Counted from the stretch's first letter, positions 53,631 to 61,489 are shown. The stretch: DNA of 64,000 nucleotides from Euzebya tangerina (GCF_003074135.1 NZ_PPDK01000002.1:124001-188000), one strand, 5' to 3'. Translations and numbers: made by a program. The notes: a model not told the origin generated them from the sequence alone.

Positions 53631-55117
53631 CCGACAGCGCAGCTGCGGCCGTCCTCGGATTCGCCGTCGCCTCTCCGTTGGCTGGGTTGGGCCTGTGCCT
53701 GTTGGTCGCCCGGCGTGCGTCCGCGCGCCAGATAGCCGGCGTCACGTTCAGCGCGTCGGCGTTCGTCCTGGCGGGGATCCTCTTCTGGCACGTGGCCACG
53801 ACCGGCACGGTGATCGCCGAGATCGGCGGCTGGCCGGCTCCGGTGGGCATCACGCTGGTGGCTGACCGCCTGGCCGCCGGGGTCATGCTGGTCAGCGCAA
53901 CGGTGGTCCTCGCAACACACGTGTTCGGCATCCGCACCGACCGGATGGAGTCGAACTGGCCGAACTTCCACGCCGCGCACGTCGCGCTCGGCGGCGGCCT
54001 GACCTTGGCCTTCGCCAGCGGCGACCTCTTCACGCTCTTCGTCGGGTTCGAAGTTGCGCTCATGGCCAGCTACACGCTGCTGACGGCCGCCGGTCCACTT
54101 CCGGCTGGGCGCAGCGGGTTGCTCTACATCGTCACCAACGTGCTGGTGAGCGCACTGTTCCTGATCGCGATCGCAGCGGTGTACGCCGTGACCGGCTCGC
54201 TCAACATGGCCGCCATCGCCACCGTGTGGCCGACGCTCGGCGAGCCGCTGCGGACCGGCATCGGTCTGCTGCTGCTCGTGACCTTCGCGACGAAGGCGGC
54301 GGCCTTCCCGCTGTTCGGCTGGCTGCCCGGACCCTACCGGGAGGCCCACCCGGCCATCGCCTCGGTGTTCGCCGGGCTGCTGACCAAGCTCGGCGTCTAC
54401 GCGCTGTTCCGGACCCACACCCTGTTCGGCCTGACCGGCGACTCCCAGGCGTGGGTGCTGGCCTTCATCGCCGGCGCCACGATGCTCGGCGGCGTTCTGG
54501 CGGCCTACGGCCAGACGGAGGTCCGACGGATCCTCAGCTTCCACATCACCTCACAGGTGGGGTACATGCTCTTCGGTCTCGCGGTGCTGACGGAGGCTGC
54601 GCTGGCCGGCGCGGTCTTCTACCTGCTGCATCACATCCTGGTGAAGACCACGCTGTTCATGGTGGCTGGGATGATCGAGCGTGACGGCGGCTCCGGGAAG
54701 CTGTCCGAGATCGGCGGGATGCGCGCGACCGCCCCCGTGCTGGCGATCCTGTTCGCCCTCCCGGCGTTGTCCCTGGCCGGCATCCCACCGTTCTCCGGCT
54801 TCGTGGCGAAGTTGGCGCTGGTCGCGGCGAGCATCGAGGCAGGAGCCTGGGTGCTCCTGGGTGTCAGCCTCGTCACGTCCCTCCTGACGGTGCTCTCGAT
54901 GGCCAAGATCTGGTCGGGTGCGTTCTGGGGTGACGTGCCGGACCCAGCCCCCGCGGTGTCTGAGGACACCGGACGAGGGACCGTCGCCGTTGCGGGGTTG
55001 GCCGCCGCCTCCATCGTGGTGGCGCTGGTCGCTGGTCCGCTGCTGACCTACAGCCAGCAGGCCGCGACCGACCTCCTCGACCCGGGTGTCTACATCGGTG
55101 AGGTGCTCCCGTCGTGA
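53627..55117 (+). CDS. mrpD: Mrp antiporter subunit D
   Basis: 496 aa NuoN/NuoM-like subunit with about 14 membrane helices. LFTLFVGFEVALMASYTLL, KAAAFPLFGWLPGPYREAHP, SVFAGLLTKLGVYALFRT, RRILSFHITSQVGYMLFGLA and HHILVKTTLFMVAGMIER include the lysine and histidine residues of the proposed proton path. With mrpA it forms the antiport core. The ATG overlaps the mrpC stop and its stop overlaps the GTG of mrpE. Confidence 0.94.
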   Translation: MTDSAAAAVLGFAVASPLAGLGLCLLVARRASARQIAGVTFSASAFVLAGILFWHVATTGTVIAEIGGWPAPVGITLVADRLAAGVMLVSATVVLATHVFGIRTDRMESNWPNFHAAHVALGGGLTLAFASGDLFTLFVGFEVALMASYTLLTAAGPLPAGRSGLLYIVTNVLVSALFLIAIAAVYAVTGSLNMAAIATVWPTLGEPLRTGIGLLLLVTFATKAAAFPLFGWLPGPYREAHPAIASVFAGLLTKLGVYALFRTHTLFGLTGDSQAWVLAFIAGATMLGGVLAAYGQTEVRRILSFHITSQVGYMLFGLAVLTEAALAGAVFYLLHHILVKTTLFMVAGMIERDGGSGKLSEIGGMRATAPVLAILFALPALSLAGIPPFSGFVAKLALVAASIEAGAWVLLGVSLVTSLLTVLSMAKIWSGAFWGDVPDPAPAVSEDTGRGTVAVAGLAAASIVVALVAGPLLTYSQQAATDLLDPGVYIGEVLPS

Positions 55118-55617
55118 TCGGCAGTTGGACGCGCACCGCGCTCGTGGCGCTGTTCTACATCGCGCTGTGGGACCGCATCACGCCGGGCATCGTCATCTCC
55201 GGCGTGCTCGTCGCCCTGGTGTTGCAGTCGCCGTTTCGACGTCGGACGTACCAGATCAGCGCCAGCGGAACCATTCGGACGGTGGGCCGCCTCACCTGGG
55301 AGGTCCTGCTGTCGAACATCTCGGTCATCGGCAAGGTGCTCGGCATCGGCACGATCCACCCGAAGGGCATCCTCGAGGTGGAGTTGCGTCGCGCGAAGCC
55401 GGGTGTTGACGTGCTGGTGGGACTGATGGTGACCCTCACACCTGGCACGATGACCATGGGCATCGATCGACGCGACGACGGCTCTGCACTGCTCACGGTC
55501 CACGCGCTGTCCATGCCGACGGCGCAGGCGGTGCGAGACGCGGTGCATCGCCTGGAAGGCGCAGCTGTCGCGGCCGTCCGCGTGGCGGACCCGACCATGG
55601 TGGAGGGTGCGGAGTGA
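55114..55617 (+). CDS. mrpE: Mrp antiporter subunit E
   Basis: 167 aa MnhE family. Two or three N-terminal hydrophobic segments (TALVALFYIALWDRITPG; VISGVLVALVLQSPF) and a cytosolic domain with LTWEVLLSNISVIGKVLGI, LMVTLTPGTMTMGIDRRDDG and LLTVHALSM. The TLTPGTxT motif is the family mark. Start GTG 55114, overlapping mrpD (GTGA). Confidence 0.92.
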   Translation: MIGSWTRTALVALFYIALWDRITPGIVISGVLVALVLQSPFRRRTYQISASGTIRTVGRLTWEVLLSNISVIGKVLGIGTIHPKGILEVELRRAKPGVDVLVGLMVTLTPGTMTMGIDRRDDGSALLTVHALSMPTAQAVRDAVHRLEGAAVAAVRVADPTMVEGAE

Positions 55618-55874
55618 TGGTGGCCGTGGCCTACGGCGTGGTTGCCCTCAGCATCGTCCTCGCGGTCATCCGGGTCCTCCGGCCCGGACGGCTGGCCGAT
55701 CGTGTCGTCGGGCTCGATGTGACCCTCTGGGGGCTCATCTCCCTCATCGCGATCAACGCCGCCGCAACCGGCAACGCCAACTTCGAGGACATCCCCCTCA
55801 TCGTCGCCCTCCTCGGCGTCCTGGGCACCGTGACCGCGGCGATCTGGCTCGAGAGTCGAGGACCCCGGTCATGA
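55614..55874 (+). CDS. mrpF: Mrp antiporter subunit F
   Basis: 86 aa, three membrane helices (AVAYGVVALSIVLAVIRVL; VVGLDVTLWGLISLIAINA; PLIVALLGVLGTVTAAIWL). RPGRLADRVVGLDV is the MrpF loop signature. GTG 55614 overlaps the mrpE stop; ATG 55617 is equally possible. Its stop overlaps mrpG (ATGA). Confidence 0.92.
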   Translation: MMVAVAYGVVALSIVLAVIRVLRPGRLADRVVGLDVTLWGLISLIAINAAATGNANFEDIPLIVALLGVLGTVTAAIWLESRGPRS

Positions 55875-56239
55875 TCATCGATGCCATCGGCTGGACACTC
55901 GTCGGCCTCGGGGTGGTCGTCAGCCTGATCGGTTCCATCGGGCTGCACCGCTTCGCCGACACCTATGCCCGCATGCACGTCGCCGGCTCGATCACCACGC
56001 TCGGGACCGTGCCGGTCCTGTTCGGCAGCGCCCTGGTGATCGGCGGGGGAGGGGCCGCGAAGCTGATCCTCGCCGGTGTGTTCCTGCTGGTCACGACGCC
56101 TGCCGCAACCCAGAAGCTGGCAGCAGGTGCGCTCGAGTCGGGAACCGGTCTCGAACCCGATACGCACGTTGCGGAACTCCTCGACGCCGGCCCGGGCCAT
56201 CCCATCACGGCCGAGGACGGGCTCCCCCTCAAGGAGTAG
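55871..56239 (+). CDS. mrpG: Mrp antiporter subunit G
   Basis: 122 aa MnhG family: three membrane helices (WTLVGLGVVVSLIGSIGL; VPVLFGSALVIGG; KLILAGVFLLVTTPAATQ) with LHRFADTYARMHVAGSITTL, the conserved MrpG loop. It closes the seven-gene mrpABCDEFG operon in which all genes overlap by 4 nt. The C-terminal 25 residues are hydrophilic and extend the family length. Confidence 0.93.
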   Translation: MIIDAIGWTLVGLGVVVSLIGSIGLHRFADTYARMHVAGSITTLGTVPVLFGSALVIGGGGAAKLILAGVFLLVTTPAATQKLAAGALESGTGLEPDTHVAELLDAGPGHPITAEDGLPLKE

Positions 56240-56298
56240 CCGGCGGACGGACGTCATCACGTTGACGAGTCATCACGCAGATCGAGGGGTCCGCCGGC
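56239..56298 (+). terminator. Inverted repeat enclosing direct repeats after mrpG
   Basis: A perfect 10-bp stem (GCCGGCGGAC 56239-56248; GTCCGCCGGC 56289-56298) begins at the last base of the mrpG stop and encloses a 40-nt loop with GTCATCACG twice, 16 bp apart (56253 and 56269). It may terminate the operon or bind a regulator. Confidence 0.45.
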
Positions 56299-56347
56299 AC
56301 GGGCAGGTGGCGCCGGCCCGCCAAGTGAGGATCGCACGGTGGTCAAC

Positions 56348-56353
56348 TACGCT
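56348..56353 (+). promoter_or_regulatory. -10 box of a leaderless promoter (DUF503 gene)
   Basis: TACGCT ends 6 nt before GTG 56360, which coincides with the conserved family N-terminus. GTGAGG at 56325-56330 has 17-nt spacing but weak -35 similarity. Confidence 0.45.
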
Positions 56354-56359
56354 TGGGCT

Positions 56360-56785
56360 GTGCTTGCCGTCCTCGTCGAACTCGACCTTCACATCCCTGC
56401 CTCGCGCAGCCTCAAGGACAAGCGTGGTGTCATCCGACGACTGCAGTCGCGCCTCCGCCAGGATCTTCACGTGAGCGTGGCCGAAGTCGACCACCAGGAC
56501 CTCTGGCAGCGCACCACGCTGGGGGTGGCGATCGCCTGCTCGGACGAGACCACCGGTCGGTCCGTGGTCTCCGACGTCGAACGCATCGTCGCCCGAACGG
56601 TCGAGGTCGAGGTGCTCGATCTGCACATCGAGGTGGTGGCCACCGAGGAGACCGGGTTCAGCATGGCCCGTGGCGGCACCCGTGACCCCCGTGTGGGCGT
56701 CGACGCCGGGCTCCTCAGCGACTTCACCGTGGAGTTGGACGTCGATGTCGAGGACGACATCACCGTCACCGGAGGTGCCGCATGA
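56360..56785 (+). CDS. DUF503 family protein
   Basis: 141 aa from GTG 56360. Family motifs: VLVELDLHIPASRSLKDKRG, VIRRLQSRLRQDLHVSVAEVD in sequence, HQDLWQRTTLGVAIAC and ERIVARTVEVEVLDLHIEVV. Usual members are about 95 aa; this one carries a C-terminal acidic extension (GGTRDPRVGVDAGLL, ELDVDVEDDIT). The function is unknown, though DUF503 genes precede rbfA in actinobacteria and some firmicutes, suggesting a ribosome link. GTG 56339 would start earlier but would put the -10 box inside the gene. It overlaps rbfA (ATGA). Confidence 0.9.
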   Translation: MLAVLVELDLHIPASRSLKDKRGVIRRLQSRLRQDLHVSVAEVDHQDLWQRTTLGVAIACSDETTGRSVVSDVERIVARTVEVEVLDLHIEVVATEETGFSMARGGTRDPRVGVDAGLLSDFTVELDVDVEDDITVTGGAA

Positions 56786-57168
56786 GTGCGCCCGAACGAG
56801 GTCGACGACTCGGCGAGCGGGTCAAGGAGATCATCAGTTCGCAGATCCCCACCCTCAAGGACCCGCGAGTCGGGTTCGTGACCGTGACCGACGTGCGGAT
56901 GTCCGGGGACAACGAGCGAGCCACGATCTACTACACCGTCCTGCCCGACACCGAGGAGCAGCGCAGGTCGACCGCCGCCGGTCTGGCGTCCGCGACCGGA
57001 CTGCTGCGACGGGACCTCGGCCGCGCACTGACCGTGCGACACATCCCGGAACTCTCCTTCGAGCTGGACGACGTCGCCGAGCGCGGCCGCAGGGTCGAAC
57101 AGATCTTGGCGGGCCTGGACGCCGACGCCGACGAGGGCGACACCCTGACACCGGACAGCAGCACCTGA
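56782..57168 (+). CDS. rbfA: Ribosome-binding factor A
   Basis: 128 aa KH-like fold: RGRRLGERVKEIISSQI, LKDPRVGFVTVTDVRMSGDN (family signature), ATIYYTVLPDTEEQ, GLLRRDLGRALTVRHIPEL and SFELDDVAERGRRVEQIL. RbfA helps mature the 16S 5' end and is needed at low temperature. The ATG overlaps the DUF503 stop; the C-terminal 15 residues are acidic. nrnA follows after 9 nt. Confidence 0.96.
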   Translation: MSAPERGRRLGERVKEIISSQIPTLKDPRVGFVTVTDVRMSGDNERATIYYTVLPDTEEQRRSTAAGLASATGLLRRDLGRALTVRHIPELSFELDDVAERGRRVEQILAGLDADADEGDTLTPDSST

Positions 57169-57177
57169 TCCGCCTCG

Positions 57178-58206
57178 ATGTCGCCCAACTCCAACGCACG
57201 ATCGACGGCAGTGGACGCCGCAGCCCGACGGGCTGCCCAGCGACTTCGGCGTGCCGGCAGCGTCACCGTGGTCGGGCACATCAACCCCGACGGGGATGCG
57301 CTCGGGTCGGTGCTGGCACTGACCGAGGGGCTCCGCACCATCGGTGTGCCGGCTGTCGCCACCTGGGGCGCACGTCACGAGGGGCAGGAACCCGCACCGC
57401 TGAGTGACGCCCTCGCGGCCGTGCTGCCGACCGACGGCCTGGTCGCCGCGGGGATGATCACGGAGCCGCCCGAGGTGCTCGTCTCCTGCGACACGGCAGC
57501 CGCCAGCCGGTTGGGGACGTTGTCCCACCTGGCCGCTCAGGCAACCGACGTCGTCGTCATCGACCACCACGCGGTCGGCGAACCCTTCGGTGACATCCGC
57601 GTGGTCGACGAACATGCATCGTGTACCGGGGTGCTGGTGCTCGAGGTCCTCAGGCACCTCGATGTCCCCCTCACCCCACCACTCGCGAACGCGATCTACC
57701 TGGCACTGCTGACCGACACCGGTCGGTTCGGCTTCTCCTCGACCGGCCCCGCCGACCACCGGGTTGCCGCCGGACTGCTCGAGGCCGGCGCGGACCACGC
57801 CGCCGTGGGCGAGGCGGTGTACGCCTCCGCCTCCCGGGGGTACCTGACCCTCGTGTCCCGGGTCACCCGGCGGGCCACGGTCACCGACACGATGGTGTCC
57901 AGCTACGTGACCCTGGACGACCTGGCGCAGACCAGGACGTCTTCCGATGAGCCCGACGGCCTGATCGACCTGCTCCGCAGCGTCGGCGACATCGACGTCA
58001 CGTGTTTCCTGCGCGAGACACAGCCCCTGGTGTGGCGCAGCTCCCTCCGCTCACGTGGAGGGACCGACGTCGCCCAGATCGCCCGCGCCATGGGTGGGGG
58101 CGGCCACCGCCGTGCGGCTGGCTTCACCGGCCGGGGCACGGCCTCCGAGGTGGTGGCGGCCGTCCGGTCGCTGCTCCCCGAGGAGCAACTGGAGGTGGCC
58201 GGATGA
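57178..58206 (+). CDS. nrnA: DHH family phosphoesterase, NrnA-like oligoribonuclease/pAp phosphatase
   Basis: 342 aa. The DHH domain shows VVGHINPDGDALGSVLAL, EVLVSCDTAAASRLG, VVVIDHHAVGEPFG (the DHH motif) and ALLTDTGRFGFSST. The C-terminal DHHA1 domain has GGTDVAQIARAMGGGGHRRA, ending in AAGFTGRG. NrnA degrades short RNA oligonucleotides and dephosphorylates pAp. Its place between rbfA and truB is conserved in actinobacteria and firmicutes. The truB ATG overlaps its stop region by 4 nt. Confidence 0.93.
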   Translation: MSPNSNARSTAVDAAARRAAQRLRRAGSVTVVGHINPDGDALGSVLALTEGLRTIGVPAVATWGARHEGQEPAPLSDALAAVLPTDGLVAAGMITEPPEVLVSCDTAAASRLGTLSHLAAQATDVVVIDHHAVGEPFGDIRVVDEHASCTGVLVLEVLRHLDVPLTPPLANAIYLALLTDTGRFGFSSTGPADHRVAAGLLEAGADHAAVGEAVYASASRGYLTLVSRVTRRATVTDTMVSSYVTLDDLAQTRTSSDEPDGLIDLLRSVGDIDVTCFLRETQPLVWRSSLRSRGGTDVAQIARAMGGGGHRRAAGFTGRGTASEVVAAVRSLLPEEQLEVAG

Positions 58207-59171
58207 TGAGCGCCGACCGGACGGCCACTCGGGCTGACGTCGACCACGCGCCTGTCGGAGCGGATGTCGAGGGGGTCGTCGTCATCGACAAGGAGGTCGG
58301 GATGACCTCACACGATGTCGTGGCCGCGATCAGACGGATCGTCGGGTCGAAGCCCGGCCGCCGGGGGCGTCGGAAGGGCCCGAAGGTCGGACACGCCGGC
58401 ACCCTGGACCCGGACGCGACCGGCGTGCTCGTCGTCTGCATCGGCAGAGCGACCCGACTGGTTCCCTACCTGCAGGCCTCGCAGAAGACCTATGACGCGA
58501 GGATGCGGCTGGGCCGGACCACGACCACGCTCGACAACGAGGGCGAGGAGACCAGCCGCACCGACGCCTCTGCGGTCACCGAGGCCGAGCTCTGTGAGGT
58601 GCTGAAGTCCTTCGTCGGTGACATCGAGCAGATCCCGCCGATGGTGTCCGCCGTCCGGGTCGACGGGGAGCGGCTCCACGTGAAGGCACGTCGGGGTGAG
58701 GAGGTCGAGCGCGAGCCCCGACCGGTCACCATCCACGACATCGTCCTGGCCGACTTCGCACCGGGGCCGGAGGCAACCGCGTCGTTCCTCGTGACCTGCT
58801 CGGCCGGGACCTATGTCCGCACGCTTGCCGCGGACGTCGGAGAGGCCCTCGAGGTCGGAGCGCACCTGACGGGTCTGCGGCGACTGGGTTCGGGTCGGTT
58901 CTCCGTGGAGGAAGGACGGTCGCTGGAGGTCCTGCAGGCGCTGGCCGACGAGGAACGATTCGCCGAGGCTGTCATGTCGCCGGCGGAGGCGATGGCCGAC
59001 TACCCCTCAAGGCTGGTGTCGGACGAGGATGCCGCCCTGGTCCGCAACGGTCGGCGGCTGCCCTCCAGCGGCACCCCCGGAACGGTGTCGGTGCTGACCC
59101 GTGGTGGCGAGCTCATCGCGGTGATGACCGATGACGGGAGACAGGCGAAGCCCGACGTGGTGTTCAACTGA
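58203..59171 (+). CDS. truB: tRNA pseudouridine(55) synthase TruB
   Basis: 322 aa. GVVVIDKEVGMTSHDVVAAI, KVGHAGTLDPDATGVLVVCI (catalytic Asp in TLDPDA), TRLVPYLQASQKTYDARMRL, QIPPMVSAVRVDGERLHVKA and CSAGTYVRTLAADVGEAL are all present. It makes pseudouridine 55 in the T loop of tRNAs. A 25-residue N-terminal extension and the loop RRGRRKGPK are actinobacteria-like. ATG 58203 (followed by a second ATG) overlaps nrnA. Confidence 0.95.
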   Translation: MMSADRTATRADVDHAPVGADVEGVVVIDKEVGMTSHDVVAAIRRIVGSKPGRRGRRKGPKVGHAGTLDPDATGVLVVCIGRATRLVPYLQASQKTYDARMRLGRTTTTLDNEGEETSRTDASAVTEAELCEVLKSFVGDIEQIPPMVSAVRVDGERLHVKARRGEEVEREPRPVTIHDIVLADFAPGPEATASFLVTCSAGTYVRTLAADVGEALEVGAHLTGLRRLGSGRFSVEEGRSLEVLQALADEERFAEAVMSPAEAMADYPSRLVSDEDAALVRNGRRLPSSGTPGTVSVLTRGGELIAVMTDDGRQAKPDVVFN

Positions 59172-59192
59172 TGAGGGTTCGGAGCAGAACCG

Positions 59193-60134
59193 GTGGCTGA
59201 GATCGCGGTCGGGCTGGATGCGGTGAAGCCGGCCGAGTCCGTGGTCGTCATCGGCTTCTTCGACGGGGTGCACCGCGGGCACCAGTCGCTCATCACCCGG
59301 GCCGTGCGGGCGGCTGACCAGCAGGGCATCCGCTGCGTTGTGGTGACCTTCGATCGCCACCCCCTCGAGGTGGTCAACCCGGGCGCCCGGCCGCCTCTGT
59401 TGATGACGTTGGATCAGCGGTTGCGAGCTCTGGCGGCTCTCGAGGTGGACCTGGTCGTCGCCCTGCCGTTCGACGACGAGCTCCGGCACCGGGAGCCGGG
59501 GGACTTCATCACCCACGTGCTCGGCGGGCCCCTGCAGGCCCGACATGTGGTCGTCGGCGCGAACTTCCGCTTCGGCCATCGGGCGGCCGGTGACGTGACG
59601 ACGCTGGCCGACATCGGACCGCTCCTGGACTTCACCTCCGAGGGGGTCACGCTGCTCGAGCTCGACGACACCATCGTCTCCTCGACCCAGATCCGCGCGG
59701 CCCTCGAGCGGGGTGACGTCGAGCAGGCCGCTCGCTGGCTCGGCCGCCCGTACGTGATGGAGGGCATCATTGCGCGGGGCGATCAGCGCGGCCGGCTCCT
59801 CGGCTTCCCGACCGCGAACCTGCACGTCGATGAGCGGGCGGCGGTGCCGGCGGACGGGGTGTACGCCGGACGGTTCCGGCTGCCGGAGTCGGGGCCGGAC
59901 CATCGGACCTGGCATCCGTGTGCGATCTCGGTGGGGACGAACCCGACCTTCGCGGGGATCACCGCGGTGCGGATCGAGGCCAACTTGCTGGACTGGTCAG
60001 GGGAGTTGTACGGCGTGGACGCGGCCCTCGCCTTCACCCACCGGCTGCGGGGCCAGGTGAAGTTCGACGCCGTGGACGACCTCGTCGCACAGATGACGCT
60101 GGACGTGGCGCGGGCTCGGGAGCTGCTGGCCTGA
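59193..60134 (+). CDS. ribF: Bifunctional riboflavin kinase/FAD synthetase
   Basis: 313 aa. The N-terminal adenylyltransferase domain shows VVIGFFDGVHRGHQSLITRA, FDRHPLEVVNPG, HVVVGANFRFGHRAAGDV and EDDTIVSSTQIRAALERG-like LDDTIVSSTQIRAAL. The C-terminal flavokinase domain has GIIARGDQRGRLLGFPTANL (PTAN motif), DGVYAGRF, SVGTNPTF and LYGVDAALAFTHRLRGQVKF. It converts riboflavin to FMN and FAD. GTG 59193 has GGAG 8 nt upstream. The stop is followed within 7 nt by the 20-bp tandem array. Confidence 0.95.
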   Translation: MAEIAVGLDAVKPAESVVVIGFFDGVHRGHQSLITRAVRAADQQGIRCVVVTFDRHPLEVVNPGARPPLLMTLDQRLRALAALEVDLVVALPFDDELRHREPGDFITHVLGGPLQARHVVVGANFRFGHRAAGDVTTLADIGPLLDFTSEGVTLLELDDTIVSSTQIRAALERGDVEQAARWLGRPYVMEGIIARGDQRGRLLGFPTANLHVDERAAVPADGVYAGRFRLPESGPDHRTWHPCAISVGTNPTFAGITAVRIEANLLDWSGELYGVDAALAFTHRLRGQVKFDAVDDLVAQMTLDVARARELLA

Positions 60135-60140
60135 GTTCTT

Positions 60141-60380
60141 GGTGGGGAACCTGGCCTCGTCGTGGGGAACCTGGCCTCGTCGCGGGGAACCTGGTCTCGT
60201 CGTGGGGAACCTGGTCTCGTGGTGGGGAACCTGGTCTCGTGGTGGGGAACCTAACCTCGTGGCGGGGAACCTGGCCTCGTGGTGGGGAACCTGGCCTCGT
60301 GGTGGGGAACCTGGCCTCGTCGTGGGGAACCTGGCCTCGTCGTGGGGAACCTGGCCTCGTGGTGGGGAACCTGACCCGGT
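60141..60380. repeat. Twelve contiguous 20-bp tandem repeats between convergent genes
   Basis: Twelve units with exact 20-bp period start at 60141, 60161, ... 60361 with no spacers. Consensus is sgtggggaacctggcctcgt; the GGGGAACCT core is identical in all twelve. Differences are at base 1 (g/c), base 3 (t/c, in units 3 and 7), and the GG/GT/AA region (units 3-6), with unit 12 diverged at its end. It fills nearly all of the 252-bp gap between ribF and the RlpA-like gene. The period is not a multiple of three and matches two turns of DNA. Confidence 0.95.
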
Positions 60381-60386
60381 CTGAGA

Positions 60387-61337
60387 TCAGCCGGGAACGT
60401 TCGCGGTCACGACCGTGACCGGGATGACCCCCGCCCCGAGCGGCGCGATCGCGTTGAACACGGCGGCGGAGAGGTCGAAGCGCCGACCGGTCCACTCAGC
60501 CGGGCCCCAGTCGGTCACCGTCGCCTCAACCGTTGCGCCGGAGGGGCCGGTGATCCGCACGATGGTCCCGCACCGCAGCTCCCGAGCTGCGATCGTCGGG
60601 CCGTTCTGGTCGTACACCCCTCCACAGGCCGTGGTGTTGCCGTGGAAGCCCGGCCCGTACCAACTCGCCTGCCCGGTCAGCTGGGTTCCCAGCGGCAGGG
60701 CCGGGAGAAATCGGGGATTGGTCCGCAGTCGTCCCTCGGTGTGGGGTGGCAGCACGTAGGCCGGGGAGACCGCGGAGGTGGTCTGCACCGACGAGGCGGC
60801 GGGTGCCTCGACGACCGCTTGCGCACCCGAGGTGTCATCCGACGAGGTAGCGCCGGCCCCCTCGGAGATCGTGTCCCCCTGGTCCGGGGTCCCGGACTGA
60901 TTGGACACGCTGTCGGCGGAGGCAACTGTGGCCTGTGCCGCGGCATCGGGCTCCTCGGTCGGCGGGAGACCCTGGCGGATCTCGATCACCCCATCGAGCG
61001 GGGCCGGCTGGCCGTAGGCGGGGGACTGGCCCGTGATCGGCGACTCCGGATCGAAGGGGATGACCCTGACCTCGAAGCCGGCCTCGGCGGCCGCACGGGC
61101 AGCGCGCTGCGCTGACATGCCGACCAGGTCCGGGATCACCAACTCCTGCACGGCAGCGGCTGGACCTGTCGGGTACCGGTCGAGCGCGGCGCCACGTGCC
61201 GCTGCGCCCGCATCGACCGAACCGGTGACCTGTTGGGCCATCGGCTCGCCCACGCCACCGGTGTCGGCGCTGCACGCGGTCAGCGCGAGGCTGACCACGA
61301 GAAGTGATCCGAGGGCGGCGTGACGGGCGGAATGCAT
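60387..61337 (-). CDS. PASTA and RlpA-like double-psi beta-barrel lipoprotein
   Basis: 316 aa. A lipoprotein signal peptide (LVVSLALTACS; lipobox LTAC with Cys22) anchors it outside the membrane. One PASTA domain (about 67-123: VIPDLVGMSAQRAARAAAEA, GFEVRVIPFDPESPITGQSP) binds peptidoglycan fragments in other proteins. After an Ala/Ser/Thr-rich linker comes an RlpA double-psi beta-barrel (about 225-316: QLTGQASWYGPGFHGNTTAC, GGVYDQNG, LRCGTIVRIT, VTDWGPAEWTGRRFDLSAAV) with the Asp of the VTDWGP motif that is catalytic in RlpA lytic transglycosylases. It likely acts in cell wall remodelling. Upstream GATACT (61355-61350) could be its -10. Confidence 0.85.
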   Translation of the reverse strand: MHSARHAALGSLLVVSLALTACSADTGGVGEPMAQQVTGSVDAGAAARGAALDRYPTGPAAAVQELVIPDLVGMSAQRAARAAAEAGFEVRVIPFDPESPITGQSPAYGQPAPLDGVIEIRQGLPPTEEPDAAAQATVASADSVSNQSGTPDQGDTISEGAGATSSDDTSGAQAVVEAPAASSVQTTSAVSPAYVLPPHTEGRLRTNPRFLPALPLGTQLTGQASWYGPGFHGNTTACGGVYDQNGPTIAARELRCGTIVRITGPSGATVEATVTDWGPAEWTGRRFDLSAAVFNAIAPLGAGVIPVTVVTANVPG

Positions 61338-61434
61338 GGCGGTACCTGGAGTATCGGCAGCCCGGCCGCCAACCTTCGCAGAATCTCCCGATCCATCACC
61401 CGCGGGCTGTTAGTGGTTGGTTAGAGGCGCCCTG

Positions 61435-61440
61435 TACGGT
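61435..61440 (+). promoter_or_regulatory. Possible -10 box of the CWB2 protein gene
   Basis: TACGGT lies 50 nt upstream of ATG 61490; TTGGTT (61417-61422) is only 12 nt upstream of it, so the -35 is unclear. A short ttagtggttggttag repeat lies at 61410-61424. Confidence 0.3.
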
Positions 61441-61489
61441 CCGATCTCAGCAGGAAGCAGTCATTTCCACGAGAGATTGAGGAGCAGTC

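Noticed and set aside
60141-60380. CRISPR array
   Set aside because: Units are contiguous with no spacers, and no cas genes are in the window.
60139-60384. Frames of about 80 codons across the 20-bp array, coding for G-N-L-A-S/W-type repeats
   Set aside because: The period of 20 bp rotates the frame, all frames stay open for that reason alone, and no ribosome binding site or family match is present.
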